64,000 nucleotides of DNA from Flavobacterium tibetense. GTDB lineage: Bacteria; Bacteroidota; Bacteroidia; Flavobacteriales; Flavobacteriaceae. Positions 42,075-50,377 of this stretch are shown one piece after another (within the stretch, counting starts at the first letter, position 1; each line of letters begins with the position of its first letter). The stretch covers positions 62,001 to 126,000 of the forward strand of contig NZ_QLST01000005.1 of NCBI RefSeq assembly GCF_003293845.1, given 5' to 3'. Made by a program: the position numbers and the translations under genes. The notes under the pieces were generated by a model. That model saw only the letters and a list, made by a program, of their open reading frames with translations. It searched no databases and had not been told where the DNA came from.

Positions 42075-43322
42075 ATGAAAGCTGCAATTGTTACCATTGG
42101 TGATGAAATTCTCATTGGTCAAATATTAGATACAAATTCTTCTTATATCGCTAAAGCATTAGATAAAATTGGCATCGGGACTTACGAAATGCGTTCGGTT
42201 TCAGATGATAGAATGCATATTTTAAATACATTAGAAAAATTACAAAATCAAGTAGATGTTGTTATTGTAACGGGCGGATTAGGTCCAACAAAAGATGATA
42301 TCACCAAAAAAACATTTTGTGATTATTTTGAAGATGAGTTGGTTGAAAATCCTTTGGTTTTGGCGCACGTCAAAGAATTAATTGAAGGAATCTACAAAAG
42401 ACCAATTACGGCAATCAATATAGAGCAAGCTCAAGTGCCGTCAAAAGCTAAAATTCTTTTCAATAAAATGGGAACTGCACCCGGAATGTGGATGGAAAAA
42501 AACGATACTGTTTTTATTTCGTTACCAGGAGTGCCTTATGAAATGAAATATTTGATGGACAATGAAGTAGTGCCCAATTTGATTGCGAAATTCAAACGAC
42601 CGTTCATTGTTCATAAAACGATTATGACTTATGGAAGAGGTGAAAGTCTAATAGCAGAACAAATTGAAGATTGGGAAGATAATTTACCTTCATTTATTAA
42701 ATTAGCTTATTTACCTAGTCCTGGAAGAGTCCGTTTGCGATTAACTGCCAAAGGAATAGATGAAAAAATCTTGCAAGATGCAATTGCAGATGAAGTAAGT
42801 AAATTGACTAATTTGATAGGAGATATTATTGTAGGATTTGAAGAAGATCAATCTATTGAAGTGGTTTTAGGGGATTTATTGAAGTCGAAAAAACGTACTT
42901 TAGCTACGGCTGAAAGTTGTACTGGCGGAAAAATTGCTCAACAAATAACTTCCGTTTCGGGTTGTTCGGCTTACTTTAAAGGAAGTGTTGTTAGCTACGC
43001 TACGGATGCTAAAATCGAAGTTTTAGGAATTCCTTCAGAATTAATTGCAACGCATTCAGTAGTGAGTGAAGCAGTAGCAAAAGCAATGGCGTTGGCAGTA
43101 CAAAAAATGATGCATTCCGATTATGCAATTGCTACAACAGGAAATGCTGGTCCGTCAAAAGGAGATGCTGATGCAGAAATAGGAACTGTTTTTATAGCTT
43201 TAGCTACGCCAAAAACGGTTATCGTTGAAGAATTTAACTTTGGTCAACCGCGTGAAAAAGTCATTGATAGAGCGGTGAGTAAAGGTTTGGAATTGCTTTA
43301 TAAAGAAATTTTAAAAAATTAA
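42075..43322 (+). CDS. cinA: CinA-family protein (nicotinamide mononucleotide deamidase type)
   Basis: A 415-residue two-domain protein. Residues 1-170 are the MoCF/COG1058 domain ([38 protein letters not shown]), linked to ADP-ribose pyrophosphatase activity. Residues about 255-415 are the CinA domain with the catalytic [12 protein letters not shown] and [20 protein letters not shown], known as NMN deamidase. The protein recycles NAD by-products; the older competence name comes from Streptococcus. It has the standard full length. Confidence 0.94.
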   Translation: MKAAIVTIGDEILIGQILDTNSSYIAKALDKIGIGTYEMRSVSDDRMHILNTLEKLQNQVDVVIVTGGLGPTKDDITKKTFCDYFEDELVENPLVLAHVKELIEGIYKRPITAINIEQAQVPSKAKILFNKMGTAPGMWMEKNDTVFISLPGVPYEMKYLMDNEVVPNLIAKFKRPFIVHKTIMTYGRGESLIAEQIEDWEDNLPSFIKLAYLPSPGRVRLRLTAKGIDEKILQDAIADEVSKLTNLIGDIIVGFEEDQSIEVVLGDLLKSKKRTLATAESCTGGKIAQQITSVSGCSAYFKGSVVSYATDAKIEVLGIPSELIATHSVVSEAVAKAMALAVQKMMHSDYAIATTGNAGPSKGDADAEIGTVFIALATPKTVIVEEFNFGQPREKVIDRAVSKGLELLYKEILKN

Positions 43323-43332
43323 TAAAAGATTG

Positions 43333-43363
43333 TTGTGTAATTCGATTCAATTTTGTTTCTTTG
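43333..43363 (+). promoter_or_regulatory. Promoter of the rpmB-rpmG operon
   Basis: TTG at 43333-43335, 20 bases, then TTTCTTTG at 43356-43363, one base off TAnnTTTG. The ATG follows 38 bases later. Confidence 0.55.
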
Positions 43364-43401
43364 CACCCTGATTTTGAATAACGAAATAAAAGATTAGAAT
43401 A

Positions 43402-43638
43402 ATGTCAAGAGTTTGTGAACTTACAGGTAAAAGAGCAATGGTAGGAAACAATGTTTCTCACGCTATGAATAAAACAAAGAGAAAATTCTCTGTTAACTTA
43501 TTTAAGAAACGTTTCTATATTTCTGAGGAAGATAGATGGGTTACTTTAAAAGTATCTACTGCTGCGTTAAAGACAATTAATAAAAATGGTATTGCTGCTG
43601 TGTTAAAACAGGCTAAAGCAAACGGATTTATAAAATAA
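43402..43638 (+). CDS. rpmB: Ribosomal protein L28
   Basis: A 78-residue basic protein of the large ribosomal subunit. It has the L28 start MSRVCELTGKRAMVGNNVSH followed by NKTKRKFSVNLFKKRFYI and a C-terminal helix ending KANGFIK. The Cys at residue 5 is single, so this is a zinc-independent form. It leads the operon rpmB-rpmG-DUF4295. Confidence 0.97.
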   Translation: MSRVCELTGKRAMVGNNVSHAMNKTKRKFSVNLFKKRFYISEEDRWVTLKVSTAALKTINKNGIAAVLKQAKANGFIK

Positions 43639-43666
43639 TTCGGTAATCCTTAAAAAATAGATTAAA

Positions 43667-43849
43667 ATGGCAAAGAAAGGAAATAGAATCCAAGTAATTT
43701 TAGAGTGCACAGAGCATAAAGCATCTGGTGTAGCAGGAACTTCTCGTTACATTACTACTAAAAACAAAAAAAACACTCCAGATAGATTAGAGATTAAGAA
43801 ATTTAATCCAGTTTTAAAAAGAGTAACAGTTCACAAAGAAATCAAATAA
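43667..43849 (+). CDS. rpmG: Ribosomal protein L33
   Basis: A 60-residue basic protein, [20 protein letters not shown], with [20 protein letters not shown] and a KEIK end. The zinc-binding Cys pairs of C+ L33 proteins are not present (one Cys only), so it is a C- form that works without zinc. It lies 28 bases after rpmB. Confidence 0.97.
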   Translation: MAKKGNRIQVILECTEHKASGVAGTSRYITTKNKKNTPDRLEIKKFNPVLKRVTVHKEIK

Positions 43850-43884
43850 TTGAAATTTTAAATTTCAAATAAAAATCATAAGTC

Positions 43885-44037
43885 ATGGCAAAGAAAACCG
43901 TAGCAACTTTACAGACAGCTTCTAAAAGATTAACCAAAGCTATTAAAATGGTTAAATCTCCAAAAACAGGTGCTTACACATTCGTAGAATCAGTAATGGC
44001 TCCTGAATTAGTAGATGAGTTCTTAAAAAAGAAATAA
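43885..44037 (+). CDS. DUF4295 small basic protein of the ribosomal operon
   Basis: A 50-residue protein, MAKKTVATLQTASKRLTKAI, continuing with MVKSPKTGAYTFVESVMAP and a lysine-rich end. I recognise it as DUF4295, which in Bacteroidota regularly sits just after L33 and before FtsY; a ribosome-associated role is likely but unproven. It starts 35 bases after rpmG and precedes a strong terminator. Confidence 0.88.
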   Translation: MAKKTVATLQTASKRLTKAIKMVKSPKTGAYTFVESVMAPELVDEFLKKK

Positions 44038-44059
44038 TTTAGTTTACAACTATATATAG

Positions 44060-44090
44060 AAAAGCTACTTTCGTTTGAAAGTAGCTTTTT
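44060..44090 (+). terminator. Terminator of the rpmB operon
   Basis: AAAAGCTACTTTC at 44060-44072 pairs perfectly with GAAAGTAGCTTTT at 44077-44089, loop GTTT, then T-rich DNA. Confidence 0.92.
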
Positions 44091-44104
44091 TATTTTTACA
44101 TTTG
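44075..44104 (+). promoter_or_regulatory. Promoter of ftsY overlapping the terminator
   Basis: TTG at 44075-44077, exactly 19 bases, then TACATTTG at 44097-44104. The TTG lies in the loop and right arm of the terminator hairpin, so the two signals share DNA. Confidence 0.7.
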
Positions 44105-44157
44105 CTCCATTATTAGTGTTTTTATAAATACTGTAATTATTTTTAATCAATTGGAAT

Positions 44158-45111
44158 ATGAGTTTTTTCAAAAAGTTATTTACATCAGACAAAAAAGAAT
44201 CTTTAGATAAAGGATTAGAAAAATCTAAAACCTCATTTTTTACTAAACTGTCGAAAGCAGTTGCTGGTAAATCTAAAGTTGACGATGAAGTTTTAGATAA
44301 TTTAGAGGAGATTTTGGTTTCTTCTGATGTTGGTGTATCAACGACACTTAAAATTATAGAACGAATTGAAAAGCGTGTTGCCGTTGATAAATTTCTTGGA
44401 ACTGAAGAGTTGAATCAAATTCTAAGAGAAGAAATTGCAGGATTATTATCTGAAAATAATTTAGGTAACGCCACTGAGTTTGAAGTACCAATAAATAAGA
44501 AACCTTATGTAATTATGGTGGTTGGTGTAAACGGTGTTGGAAAGACTACAACAATTGGTAAGTTAGCATTTCAATTTAAAAAAGCGGGTTACAATGTTGT
44601 ACTTGGTGCTGCCGACACTTTTAGAGCTGCTGCAATCGACCAGTTGCAAATTTGGGCGGATAGAGTAGGTGTTCCTCTTGTAAAACAACAAATGGGAAGT
44701 GATCCAGCTTCTGTTGCATTTGATACTTTACAAAGTGCCGTAGCTCAAAATGCAGATATTGTAATCATTGATACTGCAGGTCGTTTACATAATAAAGTGG
44801 GCTTAATGAATGAGTTGGCCAAAGTTAAAAAAGTAATGCAGAAAGTTATTGCTGATGCACCAAACGACGTTTTATTAGTTTTAGATGGCTCAACTGGACA
44901 AAATGCATTTGAACAAGCCAAACAATTCACTGCTGCTACAGAAGTAAATTGTCTAGCAGTTACGAAATTAGATGGAACTGCCAAAGGCGGAGTCGTAATT
45001 GGAATTTCAGATCAGTTTAAAATTCCAGTGAAATATATTGGTGTTGGTGAAGGTATTGAAGACTTACAGGTTTTCAATAAATTCGAGTTTGTTGATTCTT
45101 TTTTTAAATAA
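44158..45111 (+). CDS. ftsY: Signal recognition particle receptor FtsY
   Basis: FtsY docks ribosome-SRP complexes at the membrane for co-translational insertion. The 317-residue protein has a short N-terminal region (MSFFKKLFTSDKKESLDK) instead of the long acidic A domain of E. coli FtsY. The helical N domain is followed by the G domain with GVNGVGKTTTIGKLAFQFKK, ADTFRAAAIDQLQ, DTAGRLHNKVGLMNEL and TKLDGTAKGGVVIG. The end EGIEDLQVFNKFEFVDSFF is typical. It has its own promoter after the ribosomal genes. Confidence 0.97.
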   Translation: MSFFKKLFTSDKKESLDKGLEKSKTSFFTKLSKAVAGKSKVDDEVLDNLEEILVSSDVGVSTTLKIIERIEKRVAVDKFLGTEELNQILREEIAGLLSENNLGNATEFEVPINKKPYVIMVVGVNGVGKTTTIGKLAFQFKKAGYNVVLGAADTFRAAAIDQLQIWADRVGVPLVKQQMGSDPASVAFDTLQSAVAQNADIVIIDTAGRLHNKVGLMNELAKVKKVMQKVIADAPNDVLLVLDGSTGQNAFEQAKQFTAATEVNCLAVTKLDGTAKGGVVIGISDQFKIPVKYIGVGEGIEDLQVFNKFEFVDSFFK

Positions 45112-45130
45112 TTAATTCATTTTTCCCAAA

Positions 45131-45307
45131 ATGTTACAATCTTTAAAAAACCTAACCTCGTTAAAATTGCTAATAATTGCTGTAGTTATCAGTATTTTGA
45201 CTTTTTTTATTGAAAAACCATTTCCTACTATTTTTATTTTTTCAAGGCTTTTGGTTTTCATCCTGGTTTTCTATGCAATTATTAAATTTTTGAATAAAAA
45301 GTTTTAA
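45131..45307 (+). CDS. Small membrane protein, 58 residues
   Basis: The ORF starts MLQSLKNLTSLKLLIIAVVI and holds two hydrophobic helices (about 13-27 and 35-54) separated by a short polar turn, EKPFP, ending in FLNKKF. It begins 19 bases after ftsY on the same strand and ends with a TAA that overlaps the opposite serine hydrolase stop by 4 bases. The clean frame, the ATG and the operon-like distance support a real gene. The function is unknown; being next to ftsY does not imply a role in secretion. Confidence 0.65.
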   Translation: MLQSLKNLTSLKLLIIAVVISILTFFIEKPFPTIFIFSRLLVFILVFYAIIKFLNKKF

Positions 45308-46368
45308 TTAATCACTGCATTTATTTTTCCCCAAAGGGTATTATCAAAATCAGATAATCCAAATGTTGCACTATCTGCTTCATCCCCCATTCTTATAATT
45401 ACAAGTTTTTTACTTGGAATGACATATAATTTTTGGTCGTCTTTTCCTAGACCGCAATACATATCATTTGGAGCATTTGGAATTAATTTTCCATTAAACT
45501 GAAATTGGGTTTGTGGTAATCTATAGCTACTTTTTCCATTTAGCCACCACATGTAGCCATAAGCTAAGTTTAAATTTTGAGAGGTATTGGTAGATAAATT
45601 AAAATAAGCGCTATTTACAATTTGAGTTCCATTCCAATTCCCTTGATTTAATGCTAGTAAGCCGAACCTTGCCATGCTTCTAGTTGTACTTCTATAGACT
45701 CTATTACTTTCAATTTGAAACCAGCCTCCAGTCATTCCAATGGGGTTTTTTAGTTTGGTGTTAAAATAAGTGTCCCACGTTTGATTTGTAGCAGAAGCAA
45801 CAACATCTTGTAGTTTCACATATACATTATGATATGCCCAACGAGTTCCTGCATCAGCAATATATTCTAAATTAGAAGGAGCAACACCATCACCATTCGA
45901 GTCATCTAATCCTGAAGTCATCGATAATAGATGTTTGCAAGTAATCAAATTTTCTTTTGCCAATGGCGCACTTGTCCAACCTGTTCCAATGTAATCGGAA
46001 ACTTTGTTGTTGGTATTGATAAAGTTTTCTTGTTCAGCAATTCCAACAACTGCTGTTGTTAATGTTTTTCCAGCACTAGCCCAATACCACGGAGTAGTTG
46101 CAGTGTGTCCATTGAAATAATATTCCATCACAATTTCTCCATTATGAAGTACAATGAAGCTTTTTGAATTTTTTTGTTCCAAATAGTCTAATAAAGCTGG
46201 AACATTGTTCTCATTCCATTCCAATGAACCTGGAGTTTTGGTTTCCCATGTTGTAGCATCGTTAGGAGGAAAATACATGACTTCATTTATAGGTTGTTCA
46301 TTAGCTTCATCGGAAGAGCTACAACTAAAAATAGCAAAGCAAGCGAATAAGAAAAATAGTGACTTCAT
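45304..46368 (-). CDS. Serine hydrolase lipoprotein, beta-lactamase/class C fold
   Basis: A 354-residue exported protein with signal MKSLFFLFACFAIFSCSSS and lipobox cysteine at residue 16. The fold is that of class C beta-lactamases and D-peptidases: the SxxK motif is SAGK near residue 97 (WYWASAGKTLTTAVVGIAEQ) and a YHN triplet lies near 178 (RWAYHNVYVKLQDV). The third motif, normally KTG or HxG near the C-terminus, is not evident, so the substrate and activity stay open. It is a single leftward gene. Confidence 0.87.
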   Translation of the reverse strand: MKSLFFLFACFAIFSCSSSDEANEQPINEVMYFPPNDATTWETKTPGSLEWNENNVPALLDYLEQKNSKSFIVLHNGEIVMEYYFNGHTATTPWYWASAGKTLTTAVVGIAEQENFINTNNKVSDYIGTGWTSAPLAKENLITCKHLLSMTSGLDDSNGDGVAPSNLEYIADAGTRWAYHNVYVKLQDVVASATNQTWDTYFNTKLKNPIGMTGGWFQIESNRVYRSTTRSMARFGLLALNQGNWNGTQIVNSAYFNLSTNTSQNLNLAYGYMWWLNGKSSYRLPQTQFQFNGKLIPNAPNDMYCGLGKDDQKLYVIPSKKLVIIRMGDEADSATFGLSDFDNTLWGKINAVIN

Positions 46369-46461
46369 AAGAGTTTTTCTTAATTAGATATTAAATGTAC
46401 AAAATAGTTTAATTGCTGATGCTAAAATTTGTATTTTTAAACTTTCAAATGAAATTAAAAA

Positions 46462-46872
46462 ATGAGAAATAGTATCCTGATTTTTACATTGTTACTTTTT
46501 ACGGCTTGTTCAAAATCAATTGCTGAAACAGATTTAGTACATATTAATGGCTATTGGGAAATTGAAAAAGTTGTTTTACCTAACGGGGAAACCAAAGATT
46601 ATAAAATTAATGAAAATTTAGATTACTTTTTTATTGAAAATCAATCGGGTTTTAGAAAGAAAGTTTTACCACAATTGGATGGAACGTATCTTACCAATGA
46701 TGTAGAAGAAACAGTGAAAGTGAGCTTTGAAAATGGGGACTGTTTATTGAATTATAAAACAGATTTTGCTTCTTGGCAAGAAGAAGTTGTTGATTTAACG
46801 GCTGAAAAATTGGTCTTAAAGAGTTTGTCGAATAACTTGGTTTATCATTATAAAAAAATTAAAACCGAATAA
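46462..46872 (+). CDS. Lipocalin-like lipoprotein
   Basis: A 136-residue protein with a lipoprotein signal (MRNSILIFTLLLFTACSKS, cysteine at residue 16). The rest is a small beta barrel with INGYWEIEKVVLPNGETKDY at its start, the usual GxW lipocalin entry, followed by alternating strands to KNLVYHYKK-type sequence at the end. Ligand and role are unknown. The next gene starts one base after its stop, so they share an operon. Confidence 0.75.
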   Translation: MRNSILIFTLLLFTACSKSIAETDLVHINGYWEIEKVVLPNGETKDYKINENLDYFFIENQSGFRKKVLPQLDGTYLTNDVEETVKVSFENGDCLLNYKTDFASWQEEVVDLTAEKLVLKSLSNNLVYHYKKIKTE

Positions 46873-46873
46873 G

Positions 46874-47170
46874 ATGGCAAAACGATTGAATGAAGAAAAT
46901 ACGATTTCAGATGTTTTAAAGGAGTTTGTAGCTACTTATAAATTGCACGATGGCATTGTGAAAGTAGATGCTAAAACGGCTTGGTTTAAGTTGATGGGAA
47001 ATGGAGTTACCAATTATACAGAAGAAGTTGTTCTGAAAAACAATACGCTTTATATAAAGCTAACTTCATCTGTGCTTCGTGATGAATTGGGATATGGAAA
47101 AGAGAAAATCATAAAAATGATTAATGAGGAAATAGGTGAAGAAGTTGTAAAAGCGTTGGTATTAAGATAA
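46874..47170 (+). CDS. DUF721 protein
   Basis: A 98-residue soluble protein, MAKRLNEENTISDVLKEFVA, with the helix-strand pattern of DUF721 (DciA-like): NNTLYIKLTSSVLRDELGYG and a C-terminal KEKIIKMINEEIG. In other phyla DUF721/DciA proteins help load the DnaB helicase at replication. Whether this short version does so is inference. It starts one base after the lipoprotein gene; its stop codon is part of the terminator at 47169-47203. Confidence 0.78.
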   Translation: MAKRLNEENTISDVLKEFVATYKLHDGIVKVDAKTAWFKLMGNGVTNYTEEVVLKNNTLYIKLTSSVLRDELGYGKEKIIKMINEEIGEEVVKALVLR

Positions 47171-47203
47171 AAATCCCGCTTCAATTAAGAAACGGGATTT
47201 TTT
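47169..47203. terminator. Bidirectional terminator
   Basis: AAAAATCCCG at 47169-47178 pairs with CGGGATTTTT at 47193-47202; an inner TTC/GAA extends the stem. It serves the DUF721 gene and the opposing ndk gene. Downstream at 47217-47233 is a copy of the word ACTGAGACTGAAAACTG. Confidence 0.88.
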
Positions 47204-47237
47204 GTATTTTATGTGAACTGAGACTGAAAACTGAATA

Positions 47238-47657
47238 CTAGAACTGTTCTCTTCCTGCAAAGTGGAAAGCACCTTCAATAGCTGCGTTTTCATCAGAATC
47301 AGAACCGTGAACTGCATTTTCTCCAATAGAAGTTGCATATTTTTTACGGATAGTTCCTTCAGCTGCATCAGCAGGATTAGTAGCACCAATTAAGGTTCTG
47401 AAATCTTCAACAGCATTTTCTTTTTCTAAGATAGCCGCTACGATTGGACCTCTTGTCATAAATTCAACTAATTCACCAAAGAAAGGTCTTTCACTGTGAA
47501 CAGCATAGAATTTTTGAGCATCAGCTACAGTTAATTGTGTTAATTTCATTGCTACAATTCTGAAACCACCTTCAGTAATCATATTTAAAATTCCACCGAT
47601 GTGACCGTTTTCAACCGCATCTGGTTTAATCATTGTAAAAGTTCTGTTACTTGCCAT
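47238..47657 (-). CDS. ndk: Nucleoside diphosphate kinase
   Basis: Ndk balances nucleoside triphosphate pools by moving phosphate from ATP through a histidine. The 139-residue protein begins [20 protein letters not shown] and carries the active-site His in [14 protein letters not shown]. The conserved [15 protein letters not shown] stands just before it. It is a single gene with a clear promoter and a terminator shared with the opposite operon. Confidence 0.97.
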   Translation of the reverse strand: MASNRTFTMIKPDAVENGHIGGILNMITEGGFRIVAMKLTQLTVADAQKFYAVHSERPFFGELVEFMTRGPIVAAILEKENAVEDFRTLIGATNPADAAEGTIRKKYATSIGENAVHGSDSDENAAIEGAFHFAGREQF

Positions 47658-47672
47658 TTTTTAAATTTTTTG

Positions 47673-47702
47673 CAAAGGTATTATTTTGGCAGTTAAAAAC
47701 AA
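47673..47702 (-). promoter_or_regulatory. Promoter of ndk
   Basis: On the minus strand TTG (47702-47700), exactly 19 bases, then TACCTTTG (47680-47673); the ATG follows 15 bases later. Confidence 0.8.
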
Positions 47703-47715
47703 CTACAAATTGAAA

Positions 47716-48546
47716 TTATTCTGTAATCGTTCTTGCTACTCTAAATCCGTAAAATTCGTGTGTTTTATTTGGTGGAGTTGAAATTCTATTAGCTGGTCTT
47801 AAGTAATTTACTTGGCTATCCCAAGAACCGCCTCTAACCGTTCTTCTTTCTCCCATTTCTGGTCCTTTTGGATTATCCCCTTTTTCAATTTTGTAGTAAT
47901 CTTTGTTGTACCAATCCCAACACCATTCCCAAACATTACCACTCATATCGTATAAGCCTAATTCGTTTGGTAATTTTGTACCTACAGTATGAGGAGAATT
48001 TTTACTAATCGCTTTATGCCAAGCTACTTCATTAGCGTTATTACCACCGCTAAATTTATAACCTTTTGATTTTACACCACCTTTTGCAGCGAATTCCCAT
48101 TCTGCTTCTGTAGGTAATCTATAGCCGTTTGCTTTAAAATTACAAACATAGTTTGGACCTTGTTTGCTGTAAACCGGTTGAAGTTTTTCTTTTTTACTTA
48201 ACCAATTACAGTAAGCTATAGCTTCTTCCCAAGTGATTCCGTTAATTGGATAATTATCTTGCCAACCCCATTCAGGTTTTAAAGGCATTTTAAATTTATT
48301 AGCTTTAGTGTATTGTTTCCATTCCCAAACAGTAACTTCAAACTTGCTAATTTCAAAAGTTTTTATTGTCACATCATGTTCTTTTTGTTCGTCATTGTCA
48401 GCTGTTTTATCGCTGTCTTTGGAACCCATTTTGTAAGTGCCACCTTCAACGCGAACCATGCGATTCATTTGTAAAGCAGTTTTAAAAGCACTAAGTGAAA
48501 CAATACTTAAAGTAGTTACTACTAATAATAAAGTAATTTTCTTCAT
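47716..48546 (-). CDS. Formylglycine-generating-enzyme-like (SUMF1) exported protein
   Basis: A 276-residue exported protein with an N-terminal signal (MKKITLLLVVTTLSIVSLSA). It has the FGE-sulfatase domain over about residues 40-276: VEGGTYKMGSKDSD, GYRLPTEAEWEFAAKGG, GLYDMSGNVWEWCWDWYN, RRTVRGGSWDSQVNYLR and the FYGFRVAR end. True FGE enzymes convert a sulfatase Cys using a Cys pair. No such catalytic pair is evident and no sulfatase gene is near, so a binding or structural role is more likely, as for the gliding proteins GldJ/GldK. I use the ATG at 48546, since the upstream ATG at 48576 overlaps the -7 box. Confidence 0.87.
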   Translation of the reverse strand: MKKITLLLVVTTLSIVSLSAFKTALQMNRMVRVEGGTYKMGSKDSDKTADNDEQKEHDVTIKTFEISKFEVTVWEWKQYTKANKFKMPLKPEWGWQDNYPINGITWEEAIAYCNWLSKKEKLQPVYSKQGPNYVCNFKANGYRLPTEAEWEFAAKGGVKSKGYKFSGGNNANEVAWHKAISKNSPHTVGTKLPNELGLYDMSGNVWEWCWDWYNKDYYKIEKGDNPKGPEMGERRTVRGGSWDSQVNYLRPANRISTPPNKTHEFYGFRVARTITE

Positions 48547-48573
48547 AATTATCAAGCTGTTTAAAATTTGGTG

Positions 48574-48581
48574 CAAAGATA
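48574..48581 (-). promoter_or_regulatory. -7 box for the SUMF1-like gene
   Basis: The minus strand reads TATCTTTG 27 bases before the ATG at 48546. It covers the alternative ATG at 48576, which rules that start out. Confidence 0.5.
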
Positions 48582-48697
48582 ATTATTTTTTAACATTTTG
48601 ACTCTTTTTTGTGAATTTTATAAAAAAAATCTATGTTTTTTAAGAATAATGAATCTTAATATGTATTTTATCGAATATTTAGGTATTTCGTCGATTT

Positions 48698-50296
48698 TTA
48701 TTGTTTGATAAATGTGAAAATTTGCGAAAACGGTAATGTCTCTTGTTTTATTTTTCTTAATAATTCATCAGTGCCAATTTCCATTGCAATCTCAGAAAAG
48801 TTTATTTGACGTTCTTGTAAGCTATTGTTTGGAAATAATTCACTTTGAATTAAGATAATTTTTTCCAATTGTTCTTTTAGTTTTCGTTTTTCAGCCTTTA
48901 GCAATCTTTTTTCTAAGTTTTCTAAACCTTTGATTTGTTTCACTTCTTGTGCTTTTACGGCTCCAATAAACGATTTATCAGTTGCATTTGCAATTTGATA
49001 TAATTCTTTAAATTGATGGCTTAGTTGTTCTTTTTGCTTCGAAAAATCAATTTCAAAAGCAGATAATTCTTTGGTTTTTTTATTGAGTAATTCGTTTTGT
49101 TTTAAGAACAAATCACTCCATTGTAAACCAAGTTTGTTTAATTTTCGCTCTTGCTTTTCGGAATAAATGACTACTGAATTCCTCAATAATAACATTGGAA
49201 AGGAAATCGCATTCGCCTCAAAGTTTATTTTTAGTTGTAACCAATATGCCAATTCGCCACCGCCACCGATGTAACACAAATTAGGTAAAATCACTTCTTG
49301 GTATAACGGACGTAAAATTACATTCGGACTAAAATTTTGTGGATTTTTATCTAATTCGGTTAAAATTTCACTTTCTGAAAAGCTAAGTTTTGAATTATTG
49401 ACTTTGTACAATCCATTTTCAAAAACAATTCGTTCTCTTAAATTTTCTTGGATATAAAATAAATTGATTTCTCTTGGGTTGACTTGAACCTCATAATTTT
49501 TTTCTGCCAAAACAGCATTGGTTTTGGTTACCAATTCAAAAGAAGTTTGCTTTAATAACTCTTTTTTTGCAAAAGGAACAAATAGTTTTTTCAAGTTTGT
49601 ATCATCACCATCAAGTATTACTAAACCATCATTTTTAAACAATTCGTTGGCTAAAAATCGGGTTGCATCAGCTAAATTGGAATGTTTTAGATATCCATTT
49701 TGATATAATTCTTTGAGTGCTGTGCTATTATTTCCAATTCCAAATTCTTGTTCAATTATATTAAAAACAGTTTCTAATCCTGAAGTATTTAATCTACCAA
49801 CAGGACCATGACTTTCCTTTCTCCATTGGATTTTTTTTCCTTTAAATTTAAAAAAGTTAATTTCATCAAAATCATGATCTTCAGTTGCCATCCAATAAAC
49901 AGGGACAAAATTATGCTCTGGATAAGCGTTCTTTAATTCCTTACAAAGGTTAATTCCCGAAACAATTTTGTAAATAAAGTATAAAGGCCCAGTAAATAAA
50001 TTTAATTGATGTCCAGTAGTGATTGTAAAGGTTTTAGCCTCTTTTAAAAGTTGGATATTAGTTGCAGTTGCTTCCGAAATTTCAAAATTCTTATACTGAA
50101 GTTCTAAAGAGCTTGCCAAAACTTCGCGATTTTCACTAGGAAAATTTTTATTCTTCTCCTCCAACTGTAATTTAAAATTTTCAATTGTTGGAAATCGGTT
50201 GTATAACGACTTTATTTCAGATTTTTCATCTAAATAGTCCACAATAAGATTAGAAAAATATCCAGATTTTTGATAAGTCACACAGTCGCTTGGCAT
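48698..50296 (-). CDS. bshC: Bacillithiol synthase BshC (cysteine-adding enzyme)
   Basis: BshC is thought to add cysteine to glucosaminyl-malate, the last step of bacillithiol, a low-molecular-weight thiol that replaces glutathione. The 532-residue protein shows the family landmarks TITTGHQLNLFTGPLYFIYK, VPVYWMATEDHDFDEINFFK, GPVGRLNTS and LPNLCYIGGGGELAYWLQLK, followed by a long coiled coil (about 400-480). bshA and bshB are not in the window. It is a single gene between the SUMF1-like gene and a giant secreted protein gene. Confidence 0.93.
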   Translation of the reverse strand: MPSDCVTYQKSGYFSNLIVDYLDEKSEIKSLYNRFPTIENFKLQLEEKNKNFPSENREVLASSLELQYKNFEISEATATNIQLLKEAKTFTITTGHQLNLFTGPLYFIYKIVSGINLCKELKNAYPEHNFVPVYWMATEDHDFDEINFFKFKGKKIQWRKESHGPVGRLNTSGLETVFNIIEQEFGIGNNSTALKELYQNGYLKHSNLADATRFLANELFKNDGLVILDGDDTNLKKLFVPFAKKELLKQTSFELVTKTNAVLAEKNYEVQVNPREINLFYIQENLRERIVFENGLYKVNNSKLSFSESEILTELDKNPQNFSPNVILRPLYQEVILPNLCYIGGGGELAYWLQLKINFEANAISFPMLLLRNSVVIYSEKQERKLNKLGLQWSDLFLKQNELLNKKTKELSAFEIDFSKQKEQLSHQFKELYQIANATDKSFIGAVKAQEVKQIKGLENLEKRLLKAEKRKLKEQLEKIILIQSELFPNNSLQERQINFSEIAMEIGTDELLRKIKQETLPFSQIFTFIKQ

Positions 50297-50377
50297 ATTA
50301 GCAATTATTTTCTGCTAAAATACTAAAAATCTTTGTTTATTAATTGCCTTTAACAAAGGGTTAGGATTTGATGATGA

